This document shows, one piece after another, positions 13,775 to 22,935 of a stretch of 64,000 nt of DNA (position 1 is its first letter; the number at the start of each line of letters is the position of its first letter). This stretch comes from CAWIVJ01 sp963839525 (lineage in GTDB: Bacteria; Cyanobacteriota; Vampirovibrionia; Gastranaerophilales; Gastranaerophilaceae), in contig CAWIVJ010000005.1 in assembly GCA_963839525.1 (NCBI GenBank), forward strand, positions 62,001 to 126,000, written 5' to 3'. Below the pieces are notes generated by a model. It made no database searches. It was not told the origin of the DNA and was given only the letters and a program-made list of their open reading frames with translations. The position numbers and the translations under genes were made by a program.

Positions 13775-16700
13775 TTAATTAAACAATTTCATCCAATTAA
13801 AGAATTTCTTTTTACGGTATTTTTCAATACTTTTGTATTTTAATTTAGAATTATTCTCATAAGCATTTATCGCCTGTAAAAATGCTCTTGCCGTATCTAT
13901 TGAAGTAAAGCATGGAACTCCGTACATTTCTGCTATTGTTCTTATTTGAAACCCTTTTCTTTCAGAATCTTTACCGATTGTAGGTGTATTTATTACAAGT
14001 GCCAAGCGTCCTTCTTTCATACGTTTTTGAAGCTTATCAATCATAAATTCTTCAATCATTTTAGAAGGGACACCGTTTTTTTCCAGAAATTTATGAGTTC
14101 CCCAGGTTGCCATAATAAAAAATCCGGCTTTAAAATAACCTTTTACAATATCAAGCGCCGGTTTTTTATAATGATTATTTAAAGAAACTAAAATTCTTTC
14201 TTTGTTTAACGGGAATTTATATCCTGCCGCAACAAATGCTTTTATAAGTGCCTTTTCATAAGTTTTATCGATTCCCAGAACCTCCCCCGTAGATTTCATT
14301 TCAGGAGCTAAAGCAGGGTCAATTCTGTTTAATTTCTGGAATGAAAAAATCGGAACCTTAACACATACCAGTGAAGTTTCTTTTGCCAAGCCTGACTTGT
14401 AGCCTTGTTTTCGTATAGATGTCCCGAGAATAGCATTTACAGCAATATCAACCATAGGAATATTAGTAACCTTTGACATAATAGGAACTGTTCTTGATGC
14501 ACGCGGATTAACCTCAATAATATACGGAATATTATCTTTGATGATAAATTGAACATTCATAAGTCCTTTTATTTCAAGCCTTGTAGCAATTCTTTTTGTA
14601 TACTCAATAAGCTTTGTTACAATTTTTTTATCAACATTCTGTGCCGGGTAAACACTTATACTATCACCAGAATGAACACCCGCACGTTCAATATGTTCAT
14701 TAATTCCTGGAATAAGAATATCAACACCGTCAGAAATAGCATCCAATTCAACTTCATGACCTTCAATATACTGGTCAATGAGAATTATATTATCAGAAAA
14801 TTTAATTGCTTCATTAATATATGTAATAAGTTCATCATCATTATAAACAACCTGCATACCTCGTCCGCCGATTACATAAGACGGTCTGACAAGAACGGGG
14901 TAACCTATTTCTTTTGCCGCTTCTATTGCTTCAACGAGTGTTTTAACACCTCTTCCTTTTGGTTGAGGGATATTTAATTCTTGAAGTAACTTTCCAAAAA
15001 GTTCTCTATCCTCCGTAATATCAATTGATTTAAGTGAAGTTCCGAGAATTTTTACCCCTTTGTGTTCAAGCTTCTCTGCAAGATTTATTGCGGTCTGTCC
15101 CCCAAATTGAACCAAAACGCCTTTAGGATTTTCTTTTTCTACAATATTCATAATATTTTCAATATTCATCGGTTCAAAGTAAAGCCTGTCCGCAATGTCA
15201 AAATCTGTACTTAGCGTTTCCGGATTGGAATTAACCATTACAGATTCATATCCGTTGTTTTTAATAGCCCATGCCGCATGAACAGAGCAATAATCAAATT
15301 CAATTCCTTGACCAATTCTTATAGGTCCTGAACCAAGGACCATAATAGTCTCTTTGTTTGAATTTTTTTTCATTTCGCATTCTTCACCGTAAGTTGAATA
15401 ATAATAAGGGGTTTGAGCTTCAAATTCTGCAGCACATGTATCAACAATTTTAAAAGATGCCTTAATATTATTTTCTTTTCTAAATTTCTCTATTTCTTCA
15501 ATTGATATTCCGGTAATTTGAGATATTTCCTGATCTAAAAATCCTATTTCTTTTGCTTTTAAATAAGTTGAACAATTTAATGATTGAATAGTCGAATAGT
15601 CGGCTTTAGCTTGTAATCTGTTCTCTACTCCCTCTTTCTTAACAGTTTCATTACTTTCTATTCTGGCATCCGGCAATAACTTAGCGGTGTTAAAAAGATT
15701 CTGTTCACTATTTACCGTTTCCTGTTTACCATAAAAAATCTCCTGCTCAAAATCAACGATATTCTTAATTTTATTAATAAACCATCTGTCAATTTTAGTG
15801 ATTTTATTAATCTGATCAATATCAACTCCTCTTTTTAGCGCTTCGGCAAGACGAAAAATTCTTCTATCATCTTGAATAGCCAAATCCACAATTAACTGAT
15901 TGGTGGTATAATCCGAAAATTTATAGTTTAAAAGTCCTGTTCTTTTTTCTTCCGTAGAAGTTATAGCTTTTTTAAATGAACTTTCAAAAGTTCTTCCTAT
16001 TGCCATAACTTCTCCGGTTGCTTTCATTTTTGTTCCTAAAAGCCTGTCCCCATAGCTAAATTTATCAAAAGGCCATTTAGGTATTTTGGTTACCACATAA
16101 TCGATTGAAGGCTCAAATGCAGCAACAGTCTTACCTGTAATTGCATTTTTAACTTCATGCAAATTATATCCTATAGCTATTTTTGTTGTAACCCGCGCAA
16201 TGGGATAACCAGTTGCCTTTGATGCAAGTGCAGAAGAACGGCTTACACGGGGATTTACCTCAATTACATAATATTGATTTGAAATAGTATCAAGTGCATA
16301 TTGAACATTACACCCGCCTTCAATTTCTAATGCCCGAATAATTTTTAGAGCAGAAGAGCGAAGCATTTGATATTCGTTATTTGTAAGTGTCTGAGAAGGT
16401 GCGACTACAATACTGTCCCCTGTATGAATACCGATAGGATCAATATTTTCCATATTACAAACAATTATGCAAGTATCATTACTATCGCGCATAACCTCAT
16501 ATTCAATTTCTTTATAACCGGCAATACTTTTTTCAACCAAAACCTGATTTATAGGACTCATTGCCAGTCCTGAATGAACAAATTCTTCATACTCTTGCTC
16601 ATTATGCGCGATTCCGCCTCCCGATCCGCCAAGAGTATAAGCCGGCCTTATTATTATCGGAAATCCGATCTTTTGAGAAAACTTTACTGCTTCTTCATAG

Positions 16701-17149
16701 CTTGAAACAATTTCACTTTGAGGAATAGGTTCACCTATCTTTTGCATAAGATTTTTAAAAAGCTCCCTGTCTTCAGCTTTTTTAATTGAGTCTATATTCG
16801 TTCCTAAAACTTTTACCTCATATTTTGCTAAAACTCCGGTATCATTAAGAGAAACAGCTAAATTCAAACCTGTTTGACCTCCTAAGCTGGCAATTAAACC
16901 GTCAGGCCGCTCTTTTTTTATAATGTAAGTAAGTGCTTCCACTGTCAAGGGCTGAAGATAAATCTTATCGGCAATATCCTCATCCGTCATAATAGTTGCT
17001 GGATTTGAATTAACAAGAATTACCTCAATTCCTTCTTCTTTTAATGCGCAGCATGCCTGTACTCCGGCATAATCAAATTCTGCGGCCTGCCCGATTACAA
17101 TCGGACCTGATCCTATTACAAGAACTTTATTTATTGTTTTATTTTTCAT
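13775..17149 (-). CDS. carB: Carbamoyl-phosphate synthase large subunit
   Basis: Makes carbamoyl phosphate from bicarbonate, two ATP and ammonia delivered by CarA, the first step of pyrimidine (and arginine) synthesis. Two homologous ATP-grasp halves are clear: each has a nucleotide-binding start (VLVIGSGPIVIGQAAEFDYAG and VLGSGPIRIGQGIEFDYC), and the C-terminal allosteric MGS-like domain is present. At 1124 residues it is about 50 longer than usual. The excess is an in-frame segment at about residues 474-525 in the helical oligomerisation region, rich in E, N, K and Q. It is the last gene of the pyrimidine run, 68 bases after carA. Confidence 0.96.
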   Translation of the reverse strand: MKNKTINKVLVIGSGPIVIGQAAEFDYAGVQACCALKEEGIEVILVNSNPATIMTDEDIADKIYLQPLTVEALTYIIKKERPDGLIASLGGQTGLNLAVSLNDTGVLAKYEVKVLGTNIDSIKKAEDRELFKNLMQKIGEPIPQSEIVSSYEEAVKFSQKIGFPIIIRPAYTLGGSGGGIAHNEQEYEEFVHSGLAMSPINQVLVEKSIAGYKEIEYEVMRDSNDTCIIVCNMENIDPIGIHTGDSIVVAPSQTLTNNEYQMLRSSALKIIRALEIEGGCNVQYALDTISNQYYVIEVNPRVSRSSALASKATGYPIARVTTKIAIGYNLHEVKNAITGKTVAAFEPSIDYVVTKIPKWPFDKFSYGDRLLGTKMKATGEVMAIGRTFESSFKKAITSTEEKRTGLLNYKFSDYTTNQLIVDLAIQDDRRIFRLAEALKRGVDIDQINKITKIDRWFINKIKNIVDFEQEIFYGKQETVNSEQNLFNTAKLLPDARIESNETVKKEGVENRLQAKADYSTIQSLNCSTYLKAKEIGFLDQEISQITGISIEEIEKFRKENNIKASFKIVDTCAAEFEAQTPYYYSTYGEECEMKKNSNKETIMVLGSGPIRIGQGIEFDYCSVHAAWAIKNNGYESVMVNSNPETLSTDFDIADRLYFEPMNIENIMNIVEKENPKGVLVQFGGQTAINLAEKLEHKGVKILGTSLKSIDITEDRELFGKLLQELNIPQPKGRGVKTLVEAIEAAKEIGYPVLVRPSYVIGGRGMQVVYNDDELITYINEAIKFSDNIILIDQYIEGHEVELDAISDGVDILIPGINEHIERAGVHSGDSISVYPAQNVDKKIVTKLIEYTKRIATRLEIKGLMNVQFIIKDNIPYIIEVNPRASRTVPIMSKVTNIPMVDIAVNAILGTSIRKQGYKSGLAKETSLVCVKVPIFSFQKLNRIDPALAPEMKSTGEVLGIDKTYEKALIKAFVAAGYKFPLNKERILVSLNNHYKKPALDIVKGYFKAGFFIMATWGTHKFLEKNGVPSKMIEEFMIDKLQKRMKEGRLALVINTPTIGKDSERKGFQIRTIAEMYGVPCFTSIDTARAFLQAINAYENNSKLKYKSIEKYRKKKFFNWMKLFN
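15570..15730 (-). repeat. Probable in-frame repeat insertion in carB
   Basis: Encodes roughly GKQETVNSEQ to YSTIQSLN between conserved helices of CarB. The DNA on the coding strand is built of short near-repeats of the GTAAACAGGAAACGG / GTGAACAG / GAGAACAG type that look like intergenic repeat DNA rather than gene sequence. Boundaries are estimated. This resembles the way Rickettsia palindromic elements sit in-frame inside genes. Confidence 0.5.
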
Positions 17150-17217
17150 ACCTATGCCCTTTTAGCAAAAAATTAAAAGTAAAAACCAAAACTTTTATTA
17201 CTTTTACGCTCCAATAT

Positions 17218-18312
17218 TTACTTTCTTACTATTCCTTTTACTTTTTCACTCTTATCTTTTACCATTTTATTTATCCAATTATCAAATATTTCATTTGCAT
17301 CAAGCGGTCCCGGTGCTGCTTCAGGGTGAAATTGCACGCTTTCAATGTTCAAAACAGGATAACTTAATCCCTCAATAGTTCCGTCATTTAAATTTTTATA
17401 CGTAACAACAGCATTACTTGGCAAAGTACTTTCATCAACCGCATAACTGTGGTTTTGGCTTGTCATCATAACCTTATTTGTCTGTAAATTAATTACGGGA
17501 TGATTTCCGCCTCTGTGACCGTACTTGAGTTTATACGTGTTTGCTCCAAGCACTATACTTAAAATCTGATGTCCAAGACAAATCCCAAAAATAGGAAGTT
17601 TGCCTATAAGTTCTTTTATTGTTTTTATTGAATAAGTTACATCCTGCGGATCTCCCGGACCGTTTGAAAGAAATACAGCTTCAAAATCACCTCTGATTAT
17701 TTCTTCGGCTGTTACTGTTGCGGGGAAAATAGTTAAATCGCACCCTTTTTTATGTAAATTTTCAATAATATTCCCTTTTGCTCCATAATCAATAAATGCC
17801 ATTTTTACACCTGAATTAGGAATTCTGATTATTTCTTCTCTTGTTACAGAAAGTACAATATTTGTATCCTGATTATGCTCAGATAGTTTTGTTTTAAGCT
17901 CCTCACCAACCTCTTGAGTTGTAACAGCAGCGTTCATCGAACCAAATTCTCTTATCTTTCTTGTCAAAGCTCTTGTATCAATTCCAGAAATTCCTATTAT
18001 TCCGTTCTTTTTAAGGTATTGCGAAATTGTTTGATTACTTTTATAATGCGAATCTTTTTCACAATTGTTTTTAACAATAAATCCCATTGCTGCAGGTCTT
18101 TCACTTTCAAAATCATCTTCATTTATCCCGTAATTTCCTATTTCAGGATAAGTCATTGTAATTATCTGTCCTGCATATGACGGATCAGTTAAAATTTCCT
18201 GATAACCGGTCATTGATGTGTTAAAAACCAATTCTCCAAGGTTTGTCCCCTCTGCGCCAAAAGATTCACCTTCATAACTTGTTCCATCTTCTAATAATAA
18301 TGTTGCTTTCAT
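17218..18312 (-). CDS. carA: Carbamoyl-phosphate synthase small (glutaminase) subunit
   Basis: Hydrolyses glutamine and channels ammonia to CarB. The N-terminal domain has LEDGTSYEGESFG; the class I amidotransferase domain shows FLSNGPGDPQ, the nucleophile elbow GICLGHQ and HPEAAPGP. About 364 residues, as expected. I start at ATG 18312 (MKATLLLEDG) because a GAGG lies nine bases ahead of it, inside the slightly longer frame that begins at 18327. The last codons (KSEKVKGIVRK) are lysine-rich and run into AT-rich near-repeat DNA before carB. Confidence 0.95.
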   Translation of the reverse strand: MKATLLLEDGTSYEGESFGAEGTNLGELVFNTSMTGYQEILTDPSYAGQIITMTYPEIGNYGINEDDFESERPAAMGFIVKNNCEKDSHYKSNQTISQYLKKNGIIGISGIDTRALTRKIREFGSMNAAVTTQEVGEELKTKLSEHNQDTNIVLSVTREEIIRIPNSGVKMAFIDYGAKGNIIENLHKKGCDLTIFPATVTAEEIIRGDFEAVFLSNGPGDPQDVTYSIKTIKELIGKLPIFGICLGHQILSIVLGANTYKLKYGHRGGNHPVINLQTNKVMMTSQNHSYAVDESTLPSNAVVTYKNLNDGTIEGLSYPVLNIESVQFHPEAAPGPLDANEIFDNWINKMVKDKSEKVKGIVRK

Positions 18313-18490
18313 TCTTTTAATCCTCATCCGAAATCTTTTGATTCCGCCCTTTCTAATTTTTTATATCTTTACCATTTTTTTATATTATCTGGTTTTCTAG
18401 CCTTTATTAACTAACTGTCTATTATCCTGTCTTACTGTTTTTACAAAACAGGCACTTTCGCAACTATCTTACGTATTTACTTCCTCATTT

Positions 18491-19228
18491 TTACTCTTTT
18501 ATCTCCTCATAAATCATTTCCATTGCTTTTATCTTATTATCAGCCGATGTAACAGCACGACCGATTACAAGATAATCAGCTCCTTCTTTGATAGCAATTG
18601 CAGGAGTTGCCGCTCTTTTTTGATCATTTTTTAATGACCATTCAGGTCTTATGCCCGGGCAAAGAACTTTAAAATCACTGCCGCAAATTTCTTTTATCTT
18701 TTTTGCCTCCCACGTGCTTGCTACAACACCATCTAAACCACTATCTTTTGCAAGCTTAGCAAGTTTTAAAACATAATCATTTGCCTTTGTTGATATTCCA
18801 AGCTCTTTTTGCAAAATTTCATCCGAAAGACTTGTCAAAACAGTAACGCCTAAAATTAACGGCTCTTTTTTGTTAAGCGCCAAAGCTTGGGCTTTGGAGT
18901 TCTTAACACATTGTTTCATCATATCCGCACCGCCCAAAGTGTGAACATTGAAGAAACTTGCACCGCGTTTGACAATATTTTCACTTGCTTTTGCGACAGT
19001 ATTTGGAATATCAAGAAGTTTAACATCCAGAAAAAATTCAAGTCCTTGCTCTGCCATAAAATCGATTATTTCATTTCCGTTTTGTGTATATAATTGAAGA
19101 CCTACCTTAAAAACTCCTACGTAATCTTTAAGCTCCATAATTAAATTTTTAGCTTCCTCAATTGTATCCACATCAAGCGCCAGCACAATCTTTTCTTTTA
19201 TATTTTTATTTATTGTTATCATTTTCAT
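18491..19228 (-). CDS. pyrF: Orotidine 5'-phosphate decarboxylase
   Basis: Final step of UMP synthesis: decarboxylates OMP without cofactor. A TIM-barrel protein of about 245 residues with VLALDVDT, the catalytic block FLDVKLLDIPNT (Asp-x-Lys-x-x-Asp), and VLCPGIRPEW and DYLVIGRAVT for phosphate binding. Start at ATG 19228 is favoured by GGGAGAG directly upstream; this ATG overlaps the pyrC stop (ATGA). A gap of 178 bases with AT-rich, repeat-like DNA separates it from carA. Confidence 0.95.
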   Translation of the reverse strand: MKMITINKNIKEKIVLALDVDTIEEAKNLIMELKDYVGVFKVGLQLYTQNGNEIIDFMAEQGLEFFLDVKLLDIPNTVAKASENIVKRGASFFNVHTLGGADMMKQCVKNSKAQALALNKKEPLILGVTVLTSLSDEILQKELGISTKANDYVLKLAKLAKDSGLDGVVASTWEAKKIKEICGSDFKVLCPGIRPEWSLKNDQKRAATPAIAIKEGADYLVIGRAVTSADNKIKAMEMIYEEIKE

Positions 19229-20418
19229 TTCTCTCCCATTGCAGTTGAACAAAGCTTGTTTGCTCTATCGCCTATTACCTGTTCCCCATTTGCTATAACG
19301 CTAATCACTTTTCCTTTAAATTCCATTTCCTCAAACGGAGTTATTTTACATTTTGTTTTAAATTCATCTGCCCTAACTGTATATATAGTATCAGTATCAA
19401 TTATAGTTAAATTAGCTGGTTGAGCTATTTTTATTTGTCCATGATTTTTTAAATTCAGTATTTTAGCAGGATTAATACTTAGTTTTTCAACCAATTGATT
19501 AAATGTCAAATGCCCTGCATCAACAAGTTTAAAGGTTGCACCCAATGCCGTTTCAAAACCAACAATACCAAAAGGGGCTTCAGCAAAAAGTTTTGTTTTT
19601 TCTTCAAGTGAATGAGGAGCATGGTCCGTTGCTATGCAATCAATTGTTCCATCTTTTAAACCTTCAATTACAAAATTTAAATCCTCACAACTTCGAAGCG
19701 GTGGATTCATTTTAAAACGTCCGTCTTCCGTTTCATCTTTTTTTGTAAAAGAAAAATAATGCGGAGCTGTTTCACAAGTTAAATTTAAACCTTCTTTTTT
19801 TGCCTGCCGGATTAACTCTATTGCTTCTTTTGTTGAAATATGTGCAAAGTGCAGTTTACCGCCTACTTCGCGCAACGCATTAATTTCTCTTTCAACACAA
19901 ATTGCTTCTTCTTCTGCGTGTGAAATTATAAGTTCACCGGACAAAAGAGCCTCTTTAAATAAATTTATATTTTCAATAGGCTTGCCGTCATCTGAAAAAG
20001 CAACTGCTCCGGCTTCTTTTAAAGATTTAAAATCAGTTAATTCTTCACCTTTAAGTCCTTTTGAAACTGCACAAATAGGGTAAAATCCTATTCCTTCAGC
20101 TTTACTAATTGTATATTTTAATGTCTCTGCATTATCAATGACCGGGTTTGTATTAGCCATAGGACAAATAGCTGTATAACCGCCCGCCAAAGCCGACTGG
20201 ATTCCTGTTTCTATTGTTTCTTTATACTCAAAACCGGGTTCACGCAAATGACAATGCATATCAATAAATCCCGGAACAATAATTTTTCCGGAATAATCAA
20301 TTCCTTCGCCTTCAATACCCTTTGCAATTTCTGAAATAACGCCATTTTCGATTTTTATATCTAAAATACCGTTAATATTATCTATTGGACTAACTATTCT
20401 TGCATTTTTGAGTATCAC
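19225..20418 (-). CDS. pyrC: Dihydroorotase
   Basis: Zinc amidohydrolase that cyclises carbamoyl aspartate to dihydroorotate. Type I (PyrC class close to the multifunctional enzymes) of 397 residues: DMHCHLREPG metal motif at residues 53-62, HAEEE, HFAHIS, CETAPHY and CIATDHAPHS. The start overlaps the pyrB stop (ATGA) and the end overlaps pyrF in the same way, so translation is coupled along the operon. Confidence 0.96.
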   Translation of the reverse strand: MILKNARIVSPIDNINGILDIKIENGVISEIAKGIEGEGIDYSGKIIVPGFIDMHCHLREPGFEYKETIETGIQSALAGGYTAICPMANTNPVIDNAETLKYTISKAEGIGFYPICAVSKGLKGEELTDFKSLKEAGAVAFSDDGKPIENINLFKEALLSGELIISHAEEEAICVEREINALREVGGKLHFAHISTKEAIELIRQAKKEGLNLTCETAPHYFSFTKKDETEDGRFKMNPPLRSCEDLNFVIEGLKDGTIDCIATDHAPHSLEEKTKLFAEAPFGIVGFETALGATFKLVDAGHLTFNQLVEKLSINPAKILNLKNHGQIKIAQPANLTIIDTDTIYTVRADEFKTKCKITPFEEMEFKGKVISVIANGEQVIGDRANKLCSTAMGEK

Positions 20419-21307
20419 TTTTGATCCCCCATTAACAAATCTAAAACCGCCATTCGCACAAAAACACCATTGTGAGCTTGCTCTAAGATTGTTTTGCCAT
20501 ACTCACTGTCTAAAATTTCGGAAGATATTTCAACATCACGATTTACCGGTCCCGGATGCATAACCAGCACATCTTTTTTCGCAAATTTTTGAAGTTTTTT
20601 CATTGTCAATCCGTAATCGTGCATATAGTCAAAAATCGGAATTCTATCCTCCAATCTTTCTCTTTGAACTCTCAAAAACATTGCTGCATCAGCATTTTCA
20701 AGAGCTTCTTCAAATTTTTCCGTAAATATTACATCTTGAGTCTCGTCTTTAAAATACTTTGGAGCACAAAACCAGATATCTGCACCAAATTTTTTCAAAA
20801 GTTTCACATTAGAATGAGCAACTCTTGAGTGGCGGACATCTCCTATTATTGCAATTTTTTTACCTTCAACCGAGCCCAAATGTTTTTTCATTGTATAAAA
20901 ATCAAGCAAAGCCTGAGTAGGGTGGGCATGATTTCCATCCCCGGCATTTATAAAAGCAACGGGACAATTTACTTCCGAAATTGTTCTTTCAATAATTCCT
21001 GATTCACTGTGCCTGATTACAATACCATTAATTCCTATTTCATAAAGATTCTCAATAGTATCTTTCATCGATTCGCCTTTAGATAAAGATGATTTGCTTG
21101 TATCAAAATTATAAACATGAGCCCCAACTTATTTGCTGCCATTTCAAAGCTAAAATGTGTACGGGTTGAATTTTCAAAAAACATCAAAACAACGTGCTTA
21201 CCAAAGCAAGTTGAAAGAGTTTTATCTTCTTCAAATTTTGAAGCTAAGTCAATAATTTCAAGTATTTTTTCATTACTTAAATCATTAATATCAACTAAGT
21301 TACGCAT
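20415..21307 (-). pseudogene. pyrB: Aspartate carbamoyltransferase catalytic chain, frameshifted
   Basis: Condenses carbamoyl phosphate with aspartate. The N-terminal part (21307 to about 21120) has MFFENSTRTHFSFEMAANKLG, the carbamoyl-phosphate STRT loop. It then loses frame in a run of four G (plus-strand CCCC at 21122-21125); with one extra G the protein continues AHVYNFDTSKSSLSKGESMKDT straight into the second part, which has AFINAGDGNHAHPTQALLD, and HPGPVNRDVE near the end. All residues are otherwise conserved. It may be a sequencing or assembly error in a homopolymer, a recent mutation, or slippage. No regulatory chain pyrI is seen here. Confidence 0.9.
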
Positions 21308-21872
21308 TAACTACCTCCCGACTCCCCGGTTTAACAACAGGAAGCCTTTTTTCGCAAAGCGGACAATTATCAGGTTGATAAGTTACCGGACTCACCTGTA
21401 AAAGTGATGTAATATTATAATCCGTTTGCCCGTTTGTCCTATCTACTATACAAGCAACTCCTATTATTTCCGGCTCAAATTCTTTTATTGCTTTTTTTGT
21501 TTCTTTAATTGTTCTTGCTGTTGTAATTACATCTTCTAAAATTATTACTTTTTCACCTTTTTTTAATTTATAATCCCGTCTTAGTTGTAAAAATCCATCT
21601 TTTCTCTCAACAAAAAGATTTCTTTTTCCGCACTGTTTTGCAGTTTCATAACCGATAATTACCGCCCCTATTGCAGGAGAAACAATCGTATCAAATTCAA
21701 TATCCGCAAGTTTTTTTGCTAACTCTTTGCCGAGTTTTTCAACTACCTTAGGATTTTCGTATAATTTTGCGCACTGAAAGTAAGTATCGGAATGTAATCC
21801 CGAAGTCAGACAAAAATGTCCCTTTAACAATCCGTTATTTTCTTCTAATAATTTTTCTATGTTTTCTGACAT
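21300..21872 (-). CDS. pyrE: Orotate phosphoribosyltransferase
   Basis: Joins orotate to PRPP, giving OMP. 190 residues; the PRPP-binding signature is VIILEDVITTARTIKE, preceded by LTSGLHSDTYFQ. The C terminus has CPLCEKRLPVVKPGSR, an extension I associate with the Thermus-type PyrE subgroup. AAAGGAGA precedes the ATG. The end overlaps the pyrB start by eight bases. A dispersed repeat separates it from pyrD upstream. Confidence 0.95.
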   Translation of the reverse strand: MSENIEKLLEENNGLLKGHFCLTSGLHSDTYFQCAKLYENPKVVEKLGKELAKKLADIEFDTIVSPAIGAVIIGYETAKQCGKRNLFVERKDGFLQLRRDYKLKKGEKVIILEDVITTARTIKETKKAIKEFEPEIIGVACIVDRTNGQTDYNITSLLQVSPVTYQPDNCPLCEKRLPVVKPGSREVVNA

Positions 21873-21901
21873 TTTATCTCCTTTTTTAAGTTTTTATTTT
21901 T

Positions 21902-22013
21902 TGTCATGTTGAATTTATTTGGCTGCTTTTGCCGTTGAGCTTGAGAAACGTGAAAATGTCTGGTTCCCCACAGCATCTTGCTGGATAGATCCTGAAACAA
22001 GTTCAGGATGACG
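21902..22013. repeat. Dispersed intergenic repeat, copy B
   Basis: Matches copy A at 6735-6860 over most of its length, with the closing inverted repeat ATCCTGAAACAAGTTCAGGAT before GACG. Its edge supplies the last codons and the TGA stop of pyrD, which shows that insertion or decay of the element reshaped the gene end. Confidence 0.8.
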
Positions 22014-22935
22014 TGAGTAGCTTTTTTTGCAATTCCAGCAAAGTTTTAAATCCGTTTATATCCATAAACTTTTCCAAATCATCTACCAATCTTTCTGCTA
22101 TATCAGGATGAGTAAAATTAGCCGTTCCTACTTGAACAGCCTTTGCGCCTACAGAGAAAAATTCTAAAACATCCTCAAACGAGTAAATTCCGCCTATTGC
22201 AATTACGGGTATATCAATTACTTTACTGATTCTATCAATAAATGAAAGCGCAACCGGTTTAACTGCACGACCTGAAAGTCCACCTGCAACAGTTTTTTTA
22301 TTGAATTGTCCGTTAGTAAATTCAAGCTTAATTCCCATCCCTCTTACCGTATTTATTGCAGAAACCGCATCTGCTCCGGCACTTTGGGCAGCTTCGGCTA
22401 TTTCTTCAGCACTTGTTACATTTGGTGAAAGCTTCACAATAAGACAATTCTCATAATGATTTCTAACCATCAAAACAAGTTCATATAAAGCTTGTTTATT
22501 CACCCCAAATTCAATACAGCCGCATTTAACATTAGGGCAGGAAACATTAAGTTCAATAGCTTTAATGTCATTTTTTTGGGCAATTTTTGCCAGTTCAATA
22601 TAATCTTCGGGAGTATTCCCCGCAACATTTAAAATAAAATTAATATCATTTTGTCTTAAAACGGGCAGTTTTTTCTCTAAAAATGCTTGAATACCTACAT
22701 TTTCAAGCCCGATTCTGTTAATCATTCCGCCATAAGTTTCAAAAATTCTCTCACCTTCGTTTCCCATACGAGGTTCAAGTGTAATTCCTTTGGTAACAAT
22801 CGCACCAAGTTTTTTAACATCACAAAACTCATTAAACTCATTATTATAGCCGTAAGTTCCGGAAGCTGTAATTATAGGATTTTTCAGCTTAAAATCTTTA
22901 ATTTTAAGTGTTGAATCTAAAACATTCACTGCCAT
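22003..22935 (-). CDS. pyrD: Dihydroorotate dehydrogenase B, catalytic subunit
   Basis: FMN enzyme that oxidises dihydroorotate, class 1B, working with PyrK to pass electrons to NAD. 310 residues, TIM barrel: ITASGTYGYNNEF, then IELNVSCPNVKCG, with the class 1 catalytic Cys in the NVSCPN loop, then IPVIAIGGI and AVQVGTANF. The start overlaps pyrK by ten bases. The last four residues (LTSS) come from repeat B. NAD-linked class 1B is what an anaerobe needs, as it does not rely on a quinone pool. Confidence 0.96.
   Translation of the reverse strand: MAVNVLDSTLKIKDFKLKNPIITASGTYGYNNEFNEFCDVKKLGAIVTKGITLEPRMGNEGERIFETYGGMINRIGLENVGIQAFLEKKLPVLRQNDINFILNVAGNTPEDYIELAKIAQKNDIKAIELNVSCPNVKCGCIEFGVNKQALYELVLMVRNHYENCLIVKLSPNVTSAEEIAEAAQSAGADAVSAINTVRGMGIKLEFTNGQFNKKTVAGGLSGRAVKPVALSFIDRISKVIDIPVIAIGGIYSFEDVLEFFSVGAKAVQVGTANFTHPDIAERLVDDLEKFMDINGFKTLLELQKKLLTSS

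Noticed and set aside
13946..17367. Several plus-strand open frames inside carB/carA
   Set aside because: Low-complexity Phe/Tyr/Asn-rich shadows of the carB and carA coding frames.
20415..21307. pyrB as two separate genes
   Set aside because: The two frames are consecutive halves of one ATCase and join through a single-base correction in a G-run.
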